Below, one piece after another: positions 1 to 8,514 of a stretch of DNA of 12,135 nt. Numbering within the stretch: the first letter of the stretch is position 1; the number at the start of each line of letters is the position of its first letter. The notes beneath the pieces are model-generated. The model was not told the DNA's origin and did no database searches. It saw only the letters and a list, made by a program, of their open reading frames with translations. The DNA lies in NCBI GenBank assembly GCA_028290085.1, contig JAQGKN010000354.1:1-12135 (forward strand). Direction: 5' to 3'. The DNA comes from Hyphomicrobiales bacterium (lineage in GTDB: Bacteria > Pseudomonadota > Alphaproteobacteria > Rhizobiales > Beijerinckiaceae). Both the position numbers and the translations under genes were made by a program.

Positions 1-1
1 T

Positions 2-286
2 TGCGACCGGCTGACGATCTCGCCCGCGCTGCTGGAAGAACTGGCGCGCGACGAGGGCACGCTGGTGCGCCGTCTCGACCCCACGACTGCCGCCGCGCAG
101 GCCCCTGCGAAGATGTCGCTCGATGAGAAGACCTTCCGCTTCCTGCTCAACGAGGATGCGATGGCAACCGAAAAGCTCGCCGAAGGGATTCGTCTGTTTG
201 CGAAAGACCTGCGCGCATTGCGCGAGCTCGTGTCGCGACGCATGGAAAATTCCATCGCGGCGGATCTGCCGGGCCCGCTGCCGTAG
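2..286 (+). CDS. tal: Transaldolase, C-terminal part (5' end outside window)
   Basis: Transaldolase moves a three-carbon dihydroxyacetone unit between sugar phosphates in the non-oxidative pentose phosphate pathway, in the cytoplasm. The frame is open from base 2 to the TAG at 284-286, giving 94 residues. It begins [15 protein letters not shown], which matches the late strand and helix of TalB-type transaldolases, and ends with the family's C-terminal helices, with a recognisable block [18 protein letters not shown] followed by a FAKDL segment (compare the FLWxxNQDPMAVDKLAEGIRKFA region of E. coli TalB). The Schiff-base lysine and most of the barrel lie upstream of the window. An internal GTG at 65 opens an apparent ORF but is not the start, because homology continues upstream of it. 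Identification as the TalB-like class rather than the short TalC class rests on this C-terminal extension. Confidence 0.9.
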   Translation, partial: CDRLTISPALLEELARDEGTLVRRLDPTTAAAQAPAKMSLDEKTFRFLLNEDAMATEKLAEGIRLFAKDLRALRELVSRRMENSIAADLPGPLP

Positions 287-293
287 GGGCAGC
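277..293 (+). terminator. Small hairpin over the transaldolase stop codon
   Basis: Six-base arms gctgcc (277-282) and ggcagc (288-293) flank a 5-base loop that contains part of the stop codon. There is no T-run afterwards, so it is not a canonical intrinsic terminator. It may act together with the larger palindromic repeat just downstream. Weak call. Confidence 0.25.
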
Positions 294-301
294 ACCGCCC
301 G

Positions 302-423
302 CTTCTCCCGTTGGGAGAAGCTGTCAGCGAAGCTGACTGATGAGGGGTTTCGGCGTTTGTTCCGAGAGGCGGAAAACCCCTCGTCCGGCTGCTCCGCAGC
401 CACCTTCTCCCTCTGGGAGAAGG
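302..423. repeat. Compound palindromic intergenic repeat element
   Basis: About 120 bases are built almost entirely from nested perfect inverted repeats. They are: cttctccc/gggagaag (302-320, 3-base loop); gtcagc/gctgac (323-337, 3-base loop); gaggggttt (342-350) pairing with aaacccctc (374-382); ggctgc/gcagcc (387-401, 3-base loop); and ccttctccc/gggagaagg (403-423, 3-base loop). The two outer hairpins are near-identical copies, so the whole element can fold as a symmetric multi-armed structure. The cttctccc...gggagaag signature resembles dispersed REP/BIME-like elements of rhizobial genomes, from general knowledge. It lies between two rightward genes and could stop transcription or stabilise the upstream 3' end. 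No second copy is present in this window. Confidence 0.75.
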
Positions 424-470
424 GTCGACGCGCGTTTGCTTAAACTCAAATCCGGAGACACTGACCTCTC

Positions 471-2270
471 ATGGCCGAACCGTTCGCGCTCGACCATTAC
501 AAGGAAGCTCTGCTGTTCCTCTCGACGGCGGGCATTGTCGTGCCTCTGTTCCGGCGGCTGCGCATCAGCCCGGTCATCGGCTTCATCGGCGCGGGCGTCC
601 TGCTGGGCCCCTCGGGCCTCGGGCGCTTCGCAGACCGGTCGCGGTTGATCGAGGCCATCAGCTTCACGCAAGTCGAGCAGATGAGCACCTTCGCCGAATT
701 CGGCGTGGTGTTCCTGCTGTTCATGATCGGGCTCGAATTGTCCTTTGAGCGCCTGAACCGCATGCGCAAGCTGGTGTTCGGGCTGGGTGCCCTGCAGGTC
801 ATCTCCTGCGCCGTAGTAGTTGCTGGCGCCGCGCTCTGGTCTGGAGAGACCGGCGCATCGGCGGGTGTCATCGGCGGCGCGCTCGCCTTGTCCTCGACAG
901 CTATCGTCATCCCGGTTCTGGCCGAGCGCAAGCGCCTGCGCACAGCGGCGGGGCGCGGCGCTTTTTCGGTGCTGCTGTTTCAGGATCTGATGGTCGCGCC
1001 ACTGCTGTTCATGGTCACAGTGCTGGGGTCGCGCGAGATCGCGGGCGTCGGCTCCGGCCTTCTCTACGCAGTGCTGCCCGCGGTCATTGGCCTCGCCGTC
1101 ATCTTCGGCGTGGGCCGCCTCGTCTTGCGTCCCCTGTTCCGTCAGGTCGCGATGGCGCGCTCGCCCGAATTCTTCATGGCGGCCTGCCTGCTTGTGGTCT
1201 TGGGCACCAGCGTGCTCAGTGCGGCCAGCGGCCTGTCGATGACACTCGGCGCCTTCATCGCGGGTCTGCTGCTGGCGGAAACTGAATATCGCCGCCAGGT
1301 CGAAGTCACCATCGAGCCCTTCAAGGGCCTGCTGCTGGGCCTTTTCTTCGTGTCCATGGGCGCGGGGCTCGACATCGGACGCATGTTCACCGATCCGCTG
1401 CGGTTGATCGGGCTGACGCTGGCGCTCATCGTCGTGAAGGGCGTCCTGGTGTGGGCCACGGCACGACTGGTTGGCGTACCGGGCGCGGTGGCGCGCGAAA
1501 TCGCGCTGGTGCTGGCGCCGGGCGGCGAGTTCGCTTTCGTCATGCTGGGCGCGGCCATGGCCACTGGCGTTGTGCCGCACGGCACGGGCGACGACCTGAT
1601 GGTCGCCGTCACGTTGTCCATGTTGGCGATCCCGTTTCTCAGCAGTCTCTCGATCAAGCTGACCCCGCCCACCCCGGACGTCGATCTCTACGGCCTGCGC
1701 GATTTGGCGCCGCCCGAAGCGACCCTCGTGCCTGTTATCATCGCGGGCTATGGGCGGGTCGGACAGCTCGTCGGCGATCTGCTGACCCGTCACAAGATTC
1801 CATTTGTCGCTATCGATGGCGATGCGAAACTCGTTTCAGCCGAGCGCGAAAGCGGCACGCGCATTTATTGGGGCGATGCCAGCGATCCGGAATTCCTGCG
1901 CCGCTGTGGCATCGCGCAAGCGCGTGGCCTCGTGGTGACCATGGATATTCCGCTGGCTGTGGAAAAGGTCGTCGCGGCCGGGCGGCAGGAACGCAAGGAT
2001 CTCATCATCGTGGCACGCGCGCGCGATGCCGTCCATGCGCGCCATCTCTATGAGATGGGCGCCACCGATGCGATCCCCGAGACCATCGAGGCCAGCCTGC
2101 AATTGTCGGAATCCCTGCTCGTCGATATCGGCGTGCCCATGGGATATGTCATCGCTTCGATTCACGAGAAACGCGATGAATTCCGCAAGATCCTGCAGGA
2201 GGGCAGCGAGGATGCGCGGCCGAGGCGCGCCATCAAGCCATCGACCCGCGCCAGCACTCGAAGCGAGTGA
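471..2270 (+). CDS. KefB/KefC-type monovalent cation:H+ antiporter (CPA2) with RCK_N domain
   Basis: A 599-residue inner-membrane protein, close to the usual length of Kef proteins, predicted to exchange K+ (or Na+) for protons. Residues about 10-400 are a run of hydrophobic helices with family motifs: an SPVIGFIGAGVLLGPSGLG segment near the N terminus, LSSTA at 140-144, FQDL with Asp172, and FFVSMGAGLD ending at Asp301. Residues about 420-540 form a cytosolic RCK_N/TrkA_N nucleotide-binding domain with the loop G426-Y-G428-R-V-G431 and an acidic residue (Asp449) at the end of the second strand. No RCK_C domain follows, as in KefC. An ATG at 471 is preceded by ggag at 454-457, slightly far away. 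No kefF or kefG partner gene is adjacent, so glutathione-adduct gating as in E. coli cannot be assumed. KefB, KefC and YbaL-type assignments cannot be separated here. Confidence 0.9.
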   Translation: MAEPFALDHYKEALLFLSTAGIVVPLFRRLRISPVIGFIGAGVLLGPSGLGRFADRSRLIEAISFTQVEQMSTFAEFGVVFLLFMIGLELSFERLNRMRKLVFGLGALQVISCAVVVAGAALWSGETGASAGVIGGALALSSTAIVIPVLAERKRLRTAAGRGAFSVLLFQDLMVAPLLFMVTVLGSREIAGVGSGLLYAVLPAVIGLAVIFGVGRLVLRPLFRQVAMARSPEFFMAACLLVVLGTSVLSAASGLSMTLGAFIAGLLLAETEYRRQVEVTIEPFKGLLLGLFFVSMGAGLDIGRMFTDPLRLIGLTLALIVVKGVLVWATARLVGVPGAVAREIALVLAPGGEFAFVMLGAAMATGVVPHGTGDDLMVAVTLSMLAIPFLSSLSIKLTPPTPDVDLYGLRDLAPPEATLVPVIIAGYGRVGQLVGDLLTRHKIPFVAIDGDAKLVSAERESGTRIYWGDASDPEFLRRCGIAQARGLVVTMDIPLAVEKVVAAGRQERKDLIIVARARDAVHARHLYEMGATDAIPETIEASLQLSESLLVDIGVPMGYVIASIHEKRDEFRKILQEGSEDARPRRAIKPSTRASTRSE

Positions 2271-2279
2271 GACGCGGGT
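2244..2279. terminator. Nested stem-loop at the convergent end of the antiporter and receptor genes
   Basis: Outer arms acccgcg (2244-2250) and cgcgggt (2273-2279) enclose inner arms cactcg (2255-2260) and cgagtg (2264-2269) with a 3-base loop. All pairs are perfect, with a small CCAG/AGA internal loop. The structure spans the antiporter stop codon and precedes the convergent stop of the Bug receptor gene at 2299. A T-rich tail is absent on both strands, so it is a plausible but not classical bidirectional terminator. Confidence 0.45.
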
Positions 2280-2298
2280 TCAGGCATTTGTTGCAGGC

Positions 2299-3330
2299 TC
2301 AGTTCTTGCCCGGCTCCGGATAGGCGGCGCGAACCTTTTCGAGCAGTTCAGGCGAGATGCTGGCCACGTCGGCGACGAGCTTCTGCACATCCGCTCCGCT
2401 CATCGGGTCGAGACCCATCTGAAGCCGCTCGAGATCGCCCATGAAAGCCGGATCCTTCATCGTCTCGTCGTACGCCTTGCGAAGCGCCTCGACGCGGTCC
2501 GCCGGGGTCTTGGGCGTGGTGAAGAAGGAGATGCCGATTTCGCTCGCCGCCATGATCGCGGTGAGGATCTTGCGCTGTTCGTCGGTCTGCGCGAGTTCGA
2601 TCGCTGTCGGAACGTCCGGCAGTTCCTTGATGCGCTTCAGACCGAGCTGCGCGATGATGTTGATGCTGCCATCCTTGAGCCATGAGGGCTTGGCGGTGCG
2701 CACGGCCTCGTAAGCCGTGGAATGGCCTTCGACCTCGCCGCGCTCCAGTGCCAGCATGGCTTCGTTGGAGCCCTTGTAGCCCATGACCAGCTTGAACTTG
2801 GTGCCCAGCACGTTGTTCATGACGAGCGGATAGATCGACACTGTCGATCCAGCGCCCGTGCCGCCCAGAGTGGCCTCGCTCTTCTGTGCATCCGCAACCG
2901 ACTTGATCGGCGAGGACTTCCACATGAAGACGATGTTGATGAGCGGGCTGACGCGGCCAATCCAGTTCAACTCAGCCGTCTTGAAGCGGACGCCCTGCGT
3001 GCCGAGCTTCTCGTCGAGCGCGATAGTGGGAGCGCCAAGGCCGATCACCGTGCCCTCCTTGGGGGAGACGTTGAAAATCTGGTTCACAGCCAGGAAACTG
3101 CCGGCGCCGGGCATGTTGCGCACGATGACCGTCGGGTTGCCGGGAATGTGCTTGCCCATGTGCTGCGCGATCATGCGCGCATAGGTGTCGTTGCTGCCAC
3201 CGGTCGCGTAGCCGATGAGCATCTCGACCGTCTTGCCCTTGTAGAAATCGGCGAGGCTCTGGGCCTGCGCACCGAATGTCGAGGCGCCAAGGGCCATAGC
3301 GGCAAGAATCGTCCGTCGAGAGACCTGCAT
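2299..3330 (-). CDS. Bug-family tripartite tricarboxylate transporter substrate-binding protein (TctC-like)
   Basis: A 343-residue periplasmic binding protein of the Bug/TctC family, which captures carboxylates or other small organic acids. The ATG at 3330 is chosen over in-frame codons up to 3420 because gggagg lies 7 bases upstream and because a signal peptide starts exactly there: MQVSRR, a hydrophobic stretch, then an A-Q-A cleavage site after residue 23. The twin Arg at 5-6 leaves Tat export possible. The mature part begins DFYKGKTVEMLIGYATGGSNDT, the first ligand-contacting loop of the family, followed by HIPGNPTVIVRNMPGAGS and FNVSPKEGTVIG. It is the last gene of a leftward cluster, 101 bases after the CoA-transferase. 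No TctA or TctB membrane subunits are present, so it is an orphan receptor that may serve a distant permease or act as a sensor. The ligand cannot be told from sequence. Confidence 0.88.
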   Translation of the reverse strand: MQVSRRTILAAMALGASTFGAQAQSLADFYKGKTVEMLIGYATGGSNDTYARMIAQHMGKHIPGNPTVIVRNMPGAGSFLAVNQIFNVSPKEGTVIGLGAPTIALDEKLGTQGVRFKTAELNWIGRVSPLINIVFMWKSSPIKSVADAQKSEATLGGTGAGSTVSIYPLVMNNVLGTKFKLVMGYKGSNEAMLALERGEVEGHSTAYEAVRTAKPSWLKDGSINIIAQLGLKRIKELPDVPTAIELAQTDEQRKILTAIMAASEIGISFFTTPKTPADRVEALRKAYDETMKDPAFMGDLERLQMGLDPMSGADVQKLVADVASISPELLEKVRAAYPEPGKN

Positions 3331-3431
3331 GTTCGTTCCTCCCAGTCCTGTCAGAATCCTGCCCACCGGGCGGATCCCTTGCATGCAGCGCCGCGCACCA
3401 CACGTTTCGAGCGTTCGCATAGTCTATTCCA
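3331..3431. other. Intergenic spacer between CoA-transferase and receptor genes
   Basis: 101 bases within the leftward cluster. The only clear signal is the strong Shine-Dalgarno of the receptor gene (minus-strand gggaggaac just upstream of 3330). I see no convincing terminator or promoter, so co-transcription with the upstream gene is the simplest reading. Confidence 0.4.
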
Positions 3432-4625
3432 TTAGGCTAATCCACCCCAAGCGGCATCGGCGAGCACATCCTGCGTATGTTCACCCAAAGCTGGGGCTGG
3501 CCGTTCCGCAGCAGCCGGGGCGCCGTCGATCATCAGGGGCGCGCGCAGGCCGGGACTCGATCCGGCGGCAGCCCTTGGATTGTCGAGTTTGAGCTGCATG
3601 CCGCGCGCCTGAACTTGCGGATCGGCCAGCGCCTCGCCAATCGAGTTGATCGGACCAGCGGGCACGCCGGCGGTGGCGAGCCGGGGCAGCAGGTCCGCGC
3701 GTGTGAATTGGCGCGTCAGCTCTCGCAGGGCGGGTTCGAGTTCCGCCCGATGATGCACGCGGTCGGTCGCACGACTGAAGCGGGGATCGTCGGCGAGACC
3801 GGGAGCGCCGAGGCAATCGCAGAATTTTGCGAATTGACCGTCATTGCCAACGGCAACGATCATGTCGCCATCAGCTGCGGGGAAAACGTCATAGGGCACG
3901 ATGTTGGGGTGCGCATTGCCGAGACGTTTGGGCTCGATGCCCGTGAGGACGTGGTTCAGGGCCTGATAGCCAAGCACCGCCAGCTGCGTGTCGAGGAGGG
4001 CGCAATCGATAAACGCGCCCTCCCCCGTGCGGGCACGACGCAGCAGCGCGGCCTGGATGCCGTTGGCCGCATAAAGACCGGCAAAGAGATCGACAACCGG
4101 CAGCGCCGTTTTCATGGGTGGGCCGTCGGGCATCCCTGTGATCGACATGAGCCCGCCCATGCCCTGGATCAGGAAGTCGTAGCCCGCGCGGTCAGCGGAC
4201 GGGCCATCCTGCCCGAAACCCGAGATCGCGCACCAGATGAGGCCGGGATACTGGGCCCGCATCGTTTCGTGGTCGAGACCGTATTTCCGCAGGGCGCCGA
4301 CGCGAAAGTTCTCGATGACGACGTCCGCATGAGCGATGAGACGGTGTACGCGCGTGCGGCCTTCATCGGTCTCGAAATCGGCCTCCACACAGCGCTTTCC
4401 ACGATTGCAGGCGTGGAAATAAGCAGCGCCCAGATGCGGGCCGGTGACGGCTTCGACAAATGGCGGACCCCATTCGCGCGTCTCGTCGCCGGTCCCGGCG
4501 CGCTCCACCTTGACGACGTCGGCGCCCAGATCGGCCAGCAGTTGCCCGGCCCAAGGCCCCGCGAGCACGCGCGCGAGTTCGAGAACGCGGACCCCTTTCA
4601 GGGGTGGAGACGAGGAATCAGCCAT
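3432..4625 (-). CDS. CaiB/BaiF family (family III) CoA-transferase
   Basis: A 397-residue cytoplasmic enzyme that transfers CoA between acyl-CoA and a free carboxylic acid, typical of dicarboxylate, carnitine, bile-acid or aromatic-acid catabolism. The N-terminal block reads GVRVLELARVLAGPWAGQLL, then ADLGADVVKVE at 31-41, both hallmarks of the family. IENFR at 105-109 and the GYD motif ending at Asp150 follow. By comparison with formyl-CoA transferase, Asp150 is the residue expected to form the covalent aspartyl-acyl intermediate. GLMSITG (158-164) and the DLFAGLYAANGIQAALLRR helix (179-197) are also typical. The start at 4625 gives the family's usual N terminus; the frame stays open 21 codons further upstream inside the neighbouring gene. 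Its ATG overlaps the stop of the TraX-like gene by 8 bases, indicating translational coupling. The downstream Bug receptor suggests that the imported acid may be its substrate, which is inference. Confidence 0.92.
   Translation of the reverse strand: MADSSSPPLKGVRVLELARVLAGPWAGQLLADLGADVVKVERAGTGDETREWGPPFVEAVTGPHLGAAYFHACNRGKRCVEADFETDEGRTRVHRLIAHADVVIENFRVGALRKYGLDHETMRAQYPGLIWCAISGFGQDGPSADRAGYDFLIQGMGGLMSITGMPDGPPMKTALPVVDLFAGLYAANGIQAALLRRARTGEGAFIDCALLDTQLAVLGYQALNHVLTGIEPKRLGNAHPNIVPYDVFPAADGDMIVAVGNDGQFAKFCDCLGAPGLADDPRFSRATDRVHHRAELEPALRELTRQFTRADLLPRLATAGVPAGPINSIGEALADPQVQARGMQLKLDNPRAAAGSSPGLRAPLMIDGAPAAAERPAPALGEHTQDVLADAAWGGLA
4618..4625 (-). promoter_or_regulatory. 8-base stop/start overlap (translational coupling)
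   Basis: On the minus strand the bases ATGGCTGA hold both the CoA-transferase start (ATG, 4625-4623) and the TraX-like stop (TGA, 4620-4618), in different frames. No strong Shine-Dalgarno precedes this ATG. Ribosome re-initiation after finishing the TraX-like protein is therefore the likely way the CoA-transferase is translated. Confidence 0.6.
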
Positions 4626-5388
4626 GCGTGAGGATCTCGAAGAGGATAAGTTGCGCCGCATAGATGCCGAGCGTGCGGCGCCCGACAAAGCGCAGCAGCG
4701 GCGCCCAGGCGCGCGGCGGCTGCAGGCGGCTTATGCCACGATGATAGCGCAGAAGGCCAAATGCCAGCCATGCTACGAGGACGATAAGGACGGCAGTCTG
4801 TGCCGCGTCGAAGGACAAGTCACGGGGCTCCGTCACGAGATATGCGGCGGCGGCCACGAACGCCGCCACGAAGCGCCGGCGACTACGGCCCTCCGCCTCC
4901 CAGTAATCATCGTAGGTGCGCTGGCACAGGCCAAAAAGCGCCCACAGCCAGCCCTCGGCACCATATTCCAGCAAGCGGCCGACAAAGAACACGCAGAGCA
5001 GCAGCACCAGTGTCAGGCCCAGATATTCACGTTCGGTGATGTGGCGCCATTGGTCGGGCGTGGGCAAAGCCAGACGTAGCAGCGCAAAATTCAAGAGGAT
5101 GTTGGGTGCACTCCATTGCCAGTCGTCGCCCCACGCGTCGAGCACGGTCAGTAAAAGCCCAAGGCCAATCCAGGACAGGGGGACACGACGGCTGCGGGCA
5201 TAGCCGATGAGGAAGAAGAAAATGGGCGCGGCGAGCCGCCCGATGACACGCCACCAATCGTCAGCCTCCATGAAATAGAGGCCGACGTGATCGACAGTCA
5301 GAAAAATCAGCGCGGCCGCCTTCAGCCAGTCCGTGCGATCGACACGGACTAACCCCAGGCGATCGGCGAACAGACCGGTGGTCGCCAT
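4618..5388 (-). CDS. TraX-family polytopic membrane protein
   Basis: A 256-residue, mostly hydrophobic protein with an arrangement typical of the TraX family (named for F-pilin N-acetylation; related to membrane acyltransferases). Residues 19-34 read [16 protein letters not shown], including the Asp33-His34 pair that follows the first helix in this family. Residues 47-67 contain [21 protein letters not shown], the second hallmark block. Several more membrane segments follow (about 72-84, 122-140, 175-215), and the C terminus is in a helix ([14 protein letters not shown]). There is no conjugation or pilin gene nearby, so pilin acetylation is unlikely; chromosomal members are generally uncharacterised. 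The ATG at 5388 is preceded on its strand by ggggac. It is the first gene of a leftward cluster and its TGA overlaps the next ATG. Function here is unknown; an acyl-transfer role is inferred from the family. Confidence 0.8.
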   Translation of the reverse strand: MATTGLFADRLGLVRVDRTDWLKAAALIFLTVDHVGLYFMEADDWWRVIGRLAAPIFFFLIGYARSRRVPLSWIGLGLLLTVLDAWGDDWQWSAPNILLNFALLRLALPTPDQWRHITEREYLGLTLVLLLCVFFVGRLLEYGAEGWLWALFGLCQRTYDDYWEAEGRSRRRFVAAFVAAAAYLVTEPRDLSFDAAQTAVLIVLVAWLAFGLLRYHRGISRLQPPRAWAPLLRFVGRRTLGIYAAQLILFEILTHG

Positions 5389-5424
5389 TGCGTCCCCATG
5401 ACCGGATCGGGATGGCCGTTCTTT

Positions 5425-5453
5425 TTATTGGGCGGCAACTTCCTGCCTTCAAG
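5425..5453 (-). promoter_or_regulatory. Putative sigma-70 type promoter of the traX-like/CoA-transferase/receptor cluster
   Basis: On the minus strand cttgaa (5453-5448) and caataa (5430-5425) are separated by exactly 17 bases. They match the alphaproteobacterial CTTGAC-N17-CTATAT consensus at 5 of 6 and 4 of 6 positions. Transcription would begin near 5418, leaving a leader of about 30 bases that carries the ggggac ribosome-binding site before the ATG at 5388. Prediction by eye only. Confidence 0.4.
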
Positions 5454-5489
5454 GCGGCGGGCGCTCAGGGTCAACCTGTGACAAGGCCG

Positions 5490-5518
5490 CTTGCGCCGGG
5501 AGCCCGCGCGGGCCATCT
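5490..5518 (+). promoter_or_regulatory. Putative hrcA promoter, possibly giving a leaderless mRNA
   Basis: cttgcg (5490-5495) and ccatct (5513-5518) are spaced by 17 bases, each matching 4 of 6 consensus positions. Seven bases separate the -10 box from the hrcA ATG at 5526, so the first transcribed base would fall on or next to the start codon. No Shine-Dalgarno is visible before the ATG. The match is moderate. Confidence 0.3.
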
Positions 5519-5525
5519 TTGCAAC

Positions 5526-6614
5526 ATGGCTGCCAATTTCGGGAAATCGAGTTTTGAAACCGGCGCGCTTTCCAATCTGAACGCGCGATCCCGGGAAATC
5601 TTCAGGAGTATCGTCGATTCATATCTGGCGACGGGAGAGCCCGTCGGCTCGCGCCATTTGTCACGCCTTGTCCCGATGACGCTGTCGCCCGCTTCCATCC
5701 GCAATGTGATGCAGGATCTGGAGGAACTAGGCCTCGTCTACGCGCCTCATACCAGTGCCGGACGCCTGCCCACCGAACTCGGCCTGCGGTTTTTCGTCGA
5801 TGCGATGCTGGAATTCGGCGCCCCGAGCGACGAGGAGCGCAACCGCATCGAGACCGAGGTCAAGGCGGCCTCCCAGGATTACACGATGGAAGGCGTCCTC
5901 ACGGAAGCCTCCAGCATGCTCTCGGGCCTGACGCGCGGGGCCAGCGTGGTGCTCACGTCCAAGGACAATGCGCGCCTCAAGCAGATCGAATTCGTACGGC
6001 TCGACGAAGCCCGTGCGCTCGCCGTGCTGGTCGCCGAGGATGGCGCGGTGGAAAACCGCGTGCTGCCGATCCCACGCGACCTGCCCGCCTCCGTGCTGGT
6101 GGAAGCCGGAAACTACCTCAATGCCCGGCTGCGCGGCCGCACGCTCGCGCAGGTGCGTGCCGACATCGAGAGCTCGCGCATGGAAGCGGAGAACGAGCTG
6201 AGCGAGTTGACCGCCCGGCTCGTCGATGCCGGATTGGCCAGCTGGGCGGGCCTTAAGGGCGAGACGCAGCAATTGATCGTGCGCGGCCAGGCCAACCTGC
6301 TCGACGATCTGCGCGCGGTCGAAGATCTGGAGCGCATCCGGCTGCTGTTCGCCGATCTCGAAACCAAGAAGGACGTGATCGATCTCCTGTCACGCGCCGA
6401 GACGGGCGACGGCGTGCGGATCTTCATCGGCTCCGAGAACAAGCTGTTTTCGCTTTCAGGCTCGTCGATGATTGCCGCGCCCTTCCGGGACGGCTCCCAG
6501 CGAATCGTCGGCGTGCTCGGCGTCATCGGCCCGACGCGGCTGAACTATGCCCGCATCGTGCCCATGGTGGATTATACGGCCAAGGTTGTCGGGCGGGTGA
6601 TGCAGGGGCGGTGA
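5526..6614 (+). CDS. hrcA: Heat-inducible transcription repressor HrcA
   Basis: A 362-residue DNA-binding repressor of chaperone genes (groESL, and in some bacteria dnaK), which normally binds the CIRCE operator and is kept active by GroEL. Residues about 17-95 form the winged helix-turn-helix: [20 protein letters not shown], then [20 protein letters not shown] and [19 protein letters not shown], all family signatures. The middle and C-terminal parts carry the GAF-like and inserted dimerisation regions, ending with [13 protein letters not shown] and a [27 protein letters not shown] terminus. The ATG at 5526 is preferred over the ORF opening at 5388, because the added 46 residues have no family resemblance and overlap the divergent gene's start. 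Length is normal. The usual partner grpE does not follow; lepA does. No CIRCE repeat (TTAGCACTC-N9-GAGTGCTAA) is visible upstream. Confidence 0.95.
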   Translation: MAANFGKSSFETGALSNLNARSREIFRSIVDSYLATGEPVGSRHLSRLVPMTLSPASIRNVMQDLEELGLVYAPHTSAGRLPTELGLRFFVDAMLEFGAPSDEERNRIETEVKAASQDYTMEGVLTEASSMLSGLTRGASVVLTSKDNARLKQIEFVRLDEARALAVLVAEDGAVENRVLPIPRDLPASVLVEAGNYLNARLRGRTLAQVRADIESSRMEAENELSELTARLVDAGLASWAGLKGETQQLIVRGQANLLDDLRAVEDLERIRLLFADLETKKDVIDLLSRAETGDGVRIFIGSENKLFSLSGSSMIAAPFRDGSQRIVGVLGVIGPTRLNYARIVPMVDYTAKVVGRVMQGR

Positions 6615-6648
6615 GGCTTTCGCCACATATGGTGAACGTCTCCCTGCA
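6601..6648. other. Inverted repeat at the end of hrcA
   Basis: Perfect 7-base arms tgcaggg (6601-6607) and ccctgca (6642-6648) enclose a smaller ggcg/cgcc pair (6607-6610 and 6621-6624), around the hrcA TGA. No T-run follows. It might weakly separate hrcA from lepA transcripts. Confidence 0.25.
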
Positions 6649-6663
6649 AAGCTGCGTGTAAGC

Positions 6664-6692
6664 CTTGGAAATCCGGCCCGCCCCTGCTATCT
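6664..6692 (+). promoter_or_regulatory. Putative lepA promoter, possibly giving a leaderless mRNA
   Basis: cttgga (6664-6669) and ctatct (6687-6692) are spaced by 17 bases, each a good match to the alphaproteobacterial housekeeping consensus (4 of 6 and 5 of 6). The -10 box ends 7 bases before the lepA ATG at 6700, so the transcript would start at or beside the A of the ATG. There is no Shine-Dalgarno in the cgggtcc linker. Confidence 0.45.
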
Positions 6693-6699
6693 CGGGTCC

Positions 6700-8505
<1,806 letters not shown>

Positions 8506-8514
8506 CGACCCGCC

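Noticed and set aside
324..1793. Long minus-strand open frame (489 codons) opposite the antiporter gene
   Set aside because: Its translation is rich in Arg, Gln, His, Asp and Glu without domain character, which is the usual shadow of a GC-rich membrane-protein gene. The plus-strand frame has clear Kef homology.
2722..3435. Plus-strand open frame opposite the Bug receptor
   Set aside because: No family resemblance, and it is fully explained by the antisense of a real gene.
3477..4631. Plus-strand open frame of 384 codons opposite the CoA-transferase
   Set aside because: The translation has no recognisable domain, while the minus-strand frame carries all CaiB/BaiF motifs.
5388..5525. N-terminal extension of HrcA by 46 residues
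   Set aside because: The added residues do not resemble HrcA and would overlap the divergent gene's start and promoter region.
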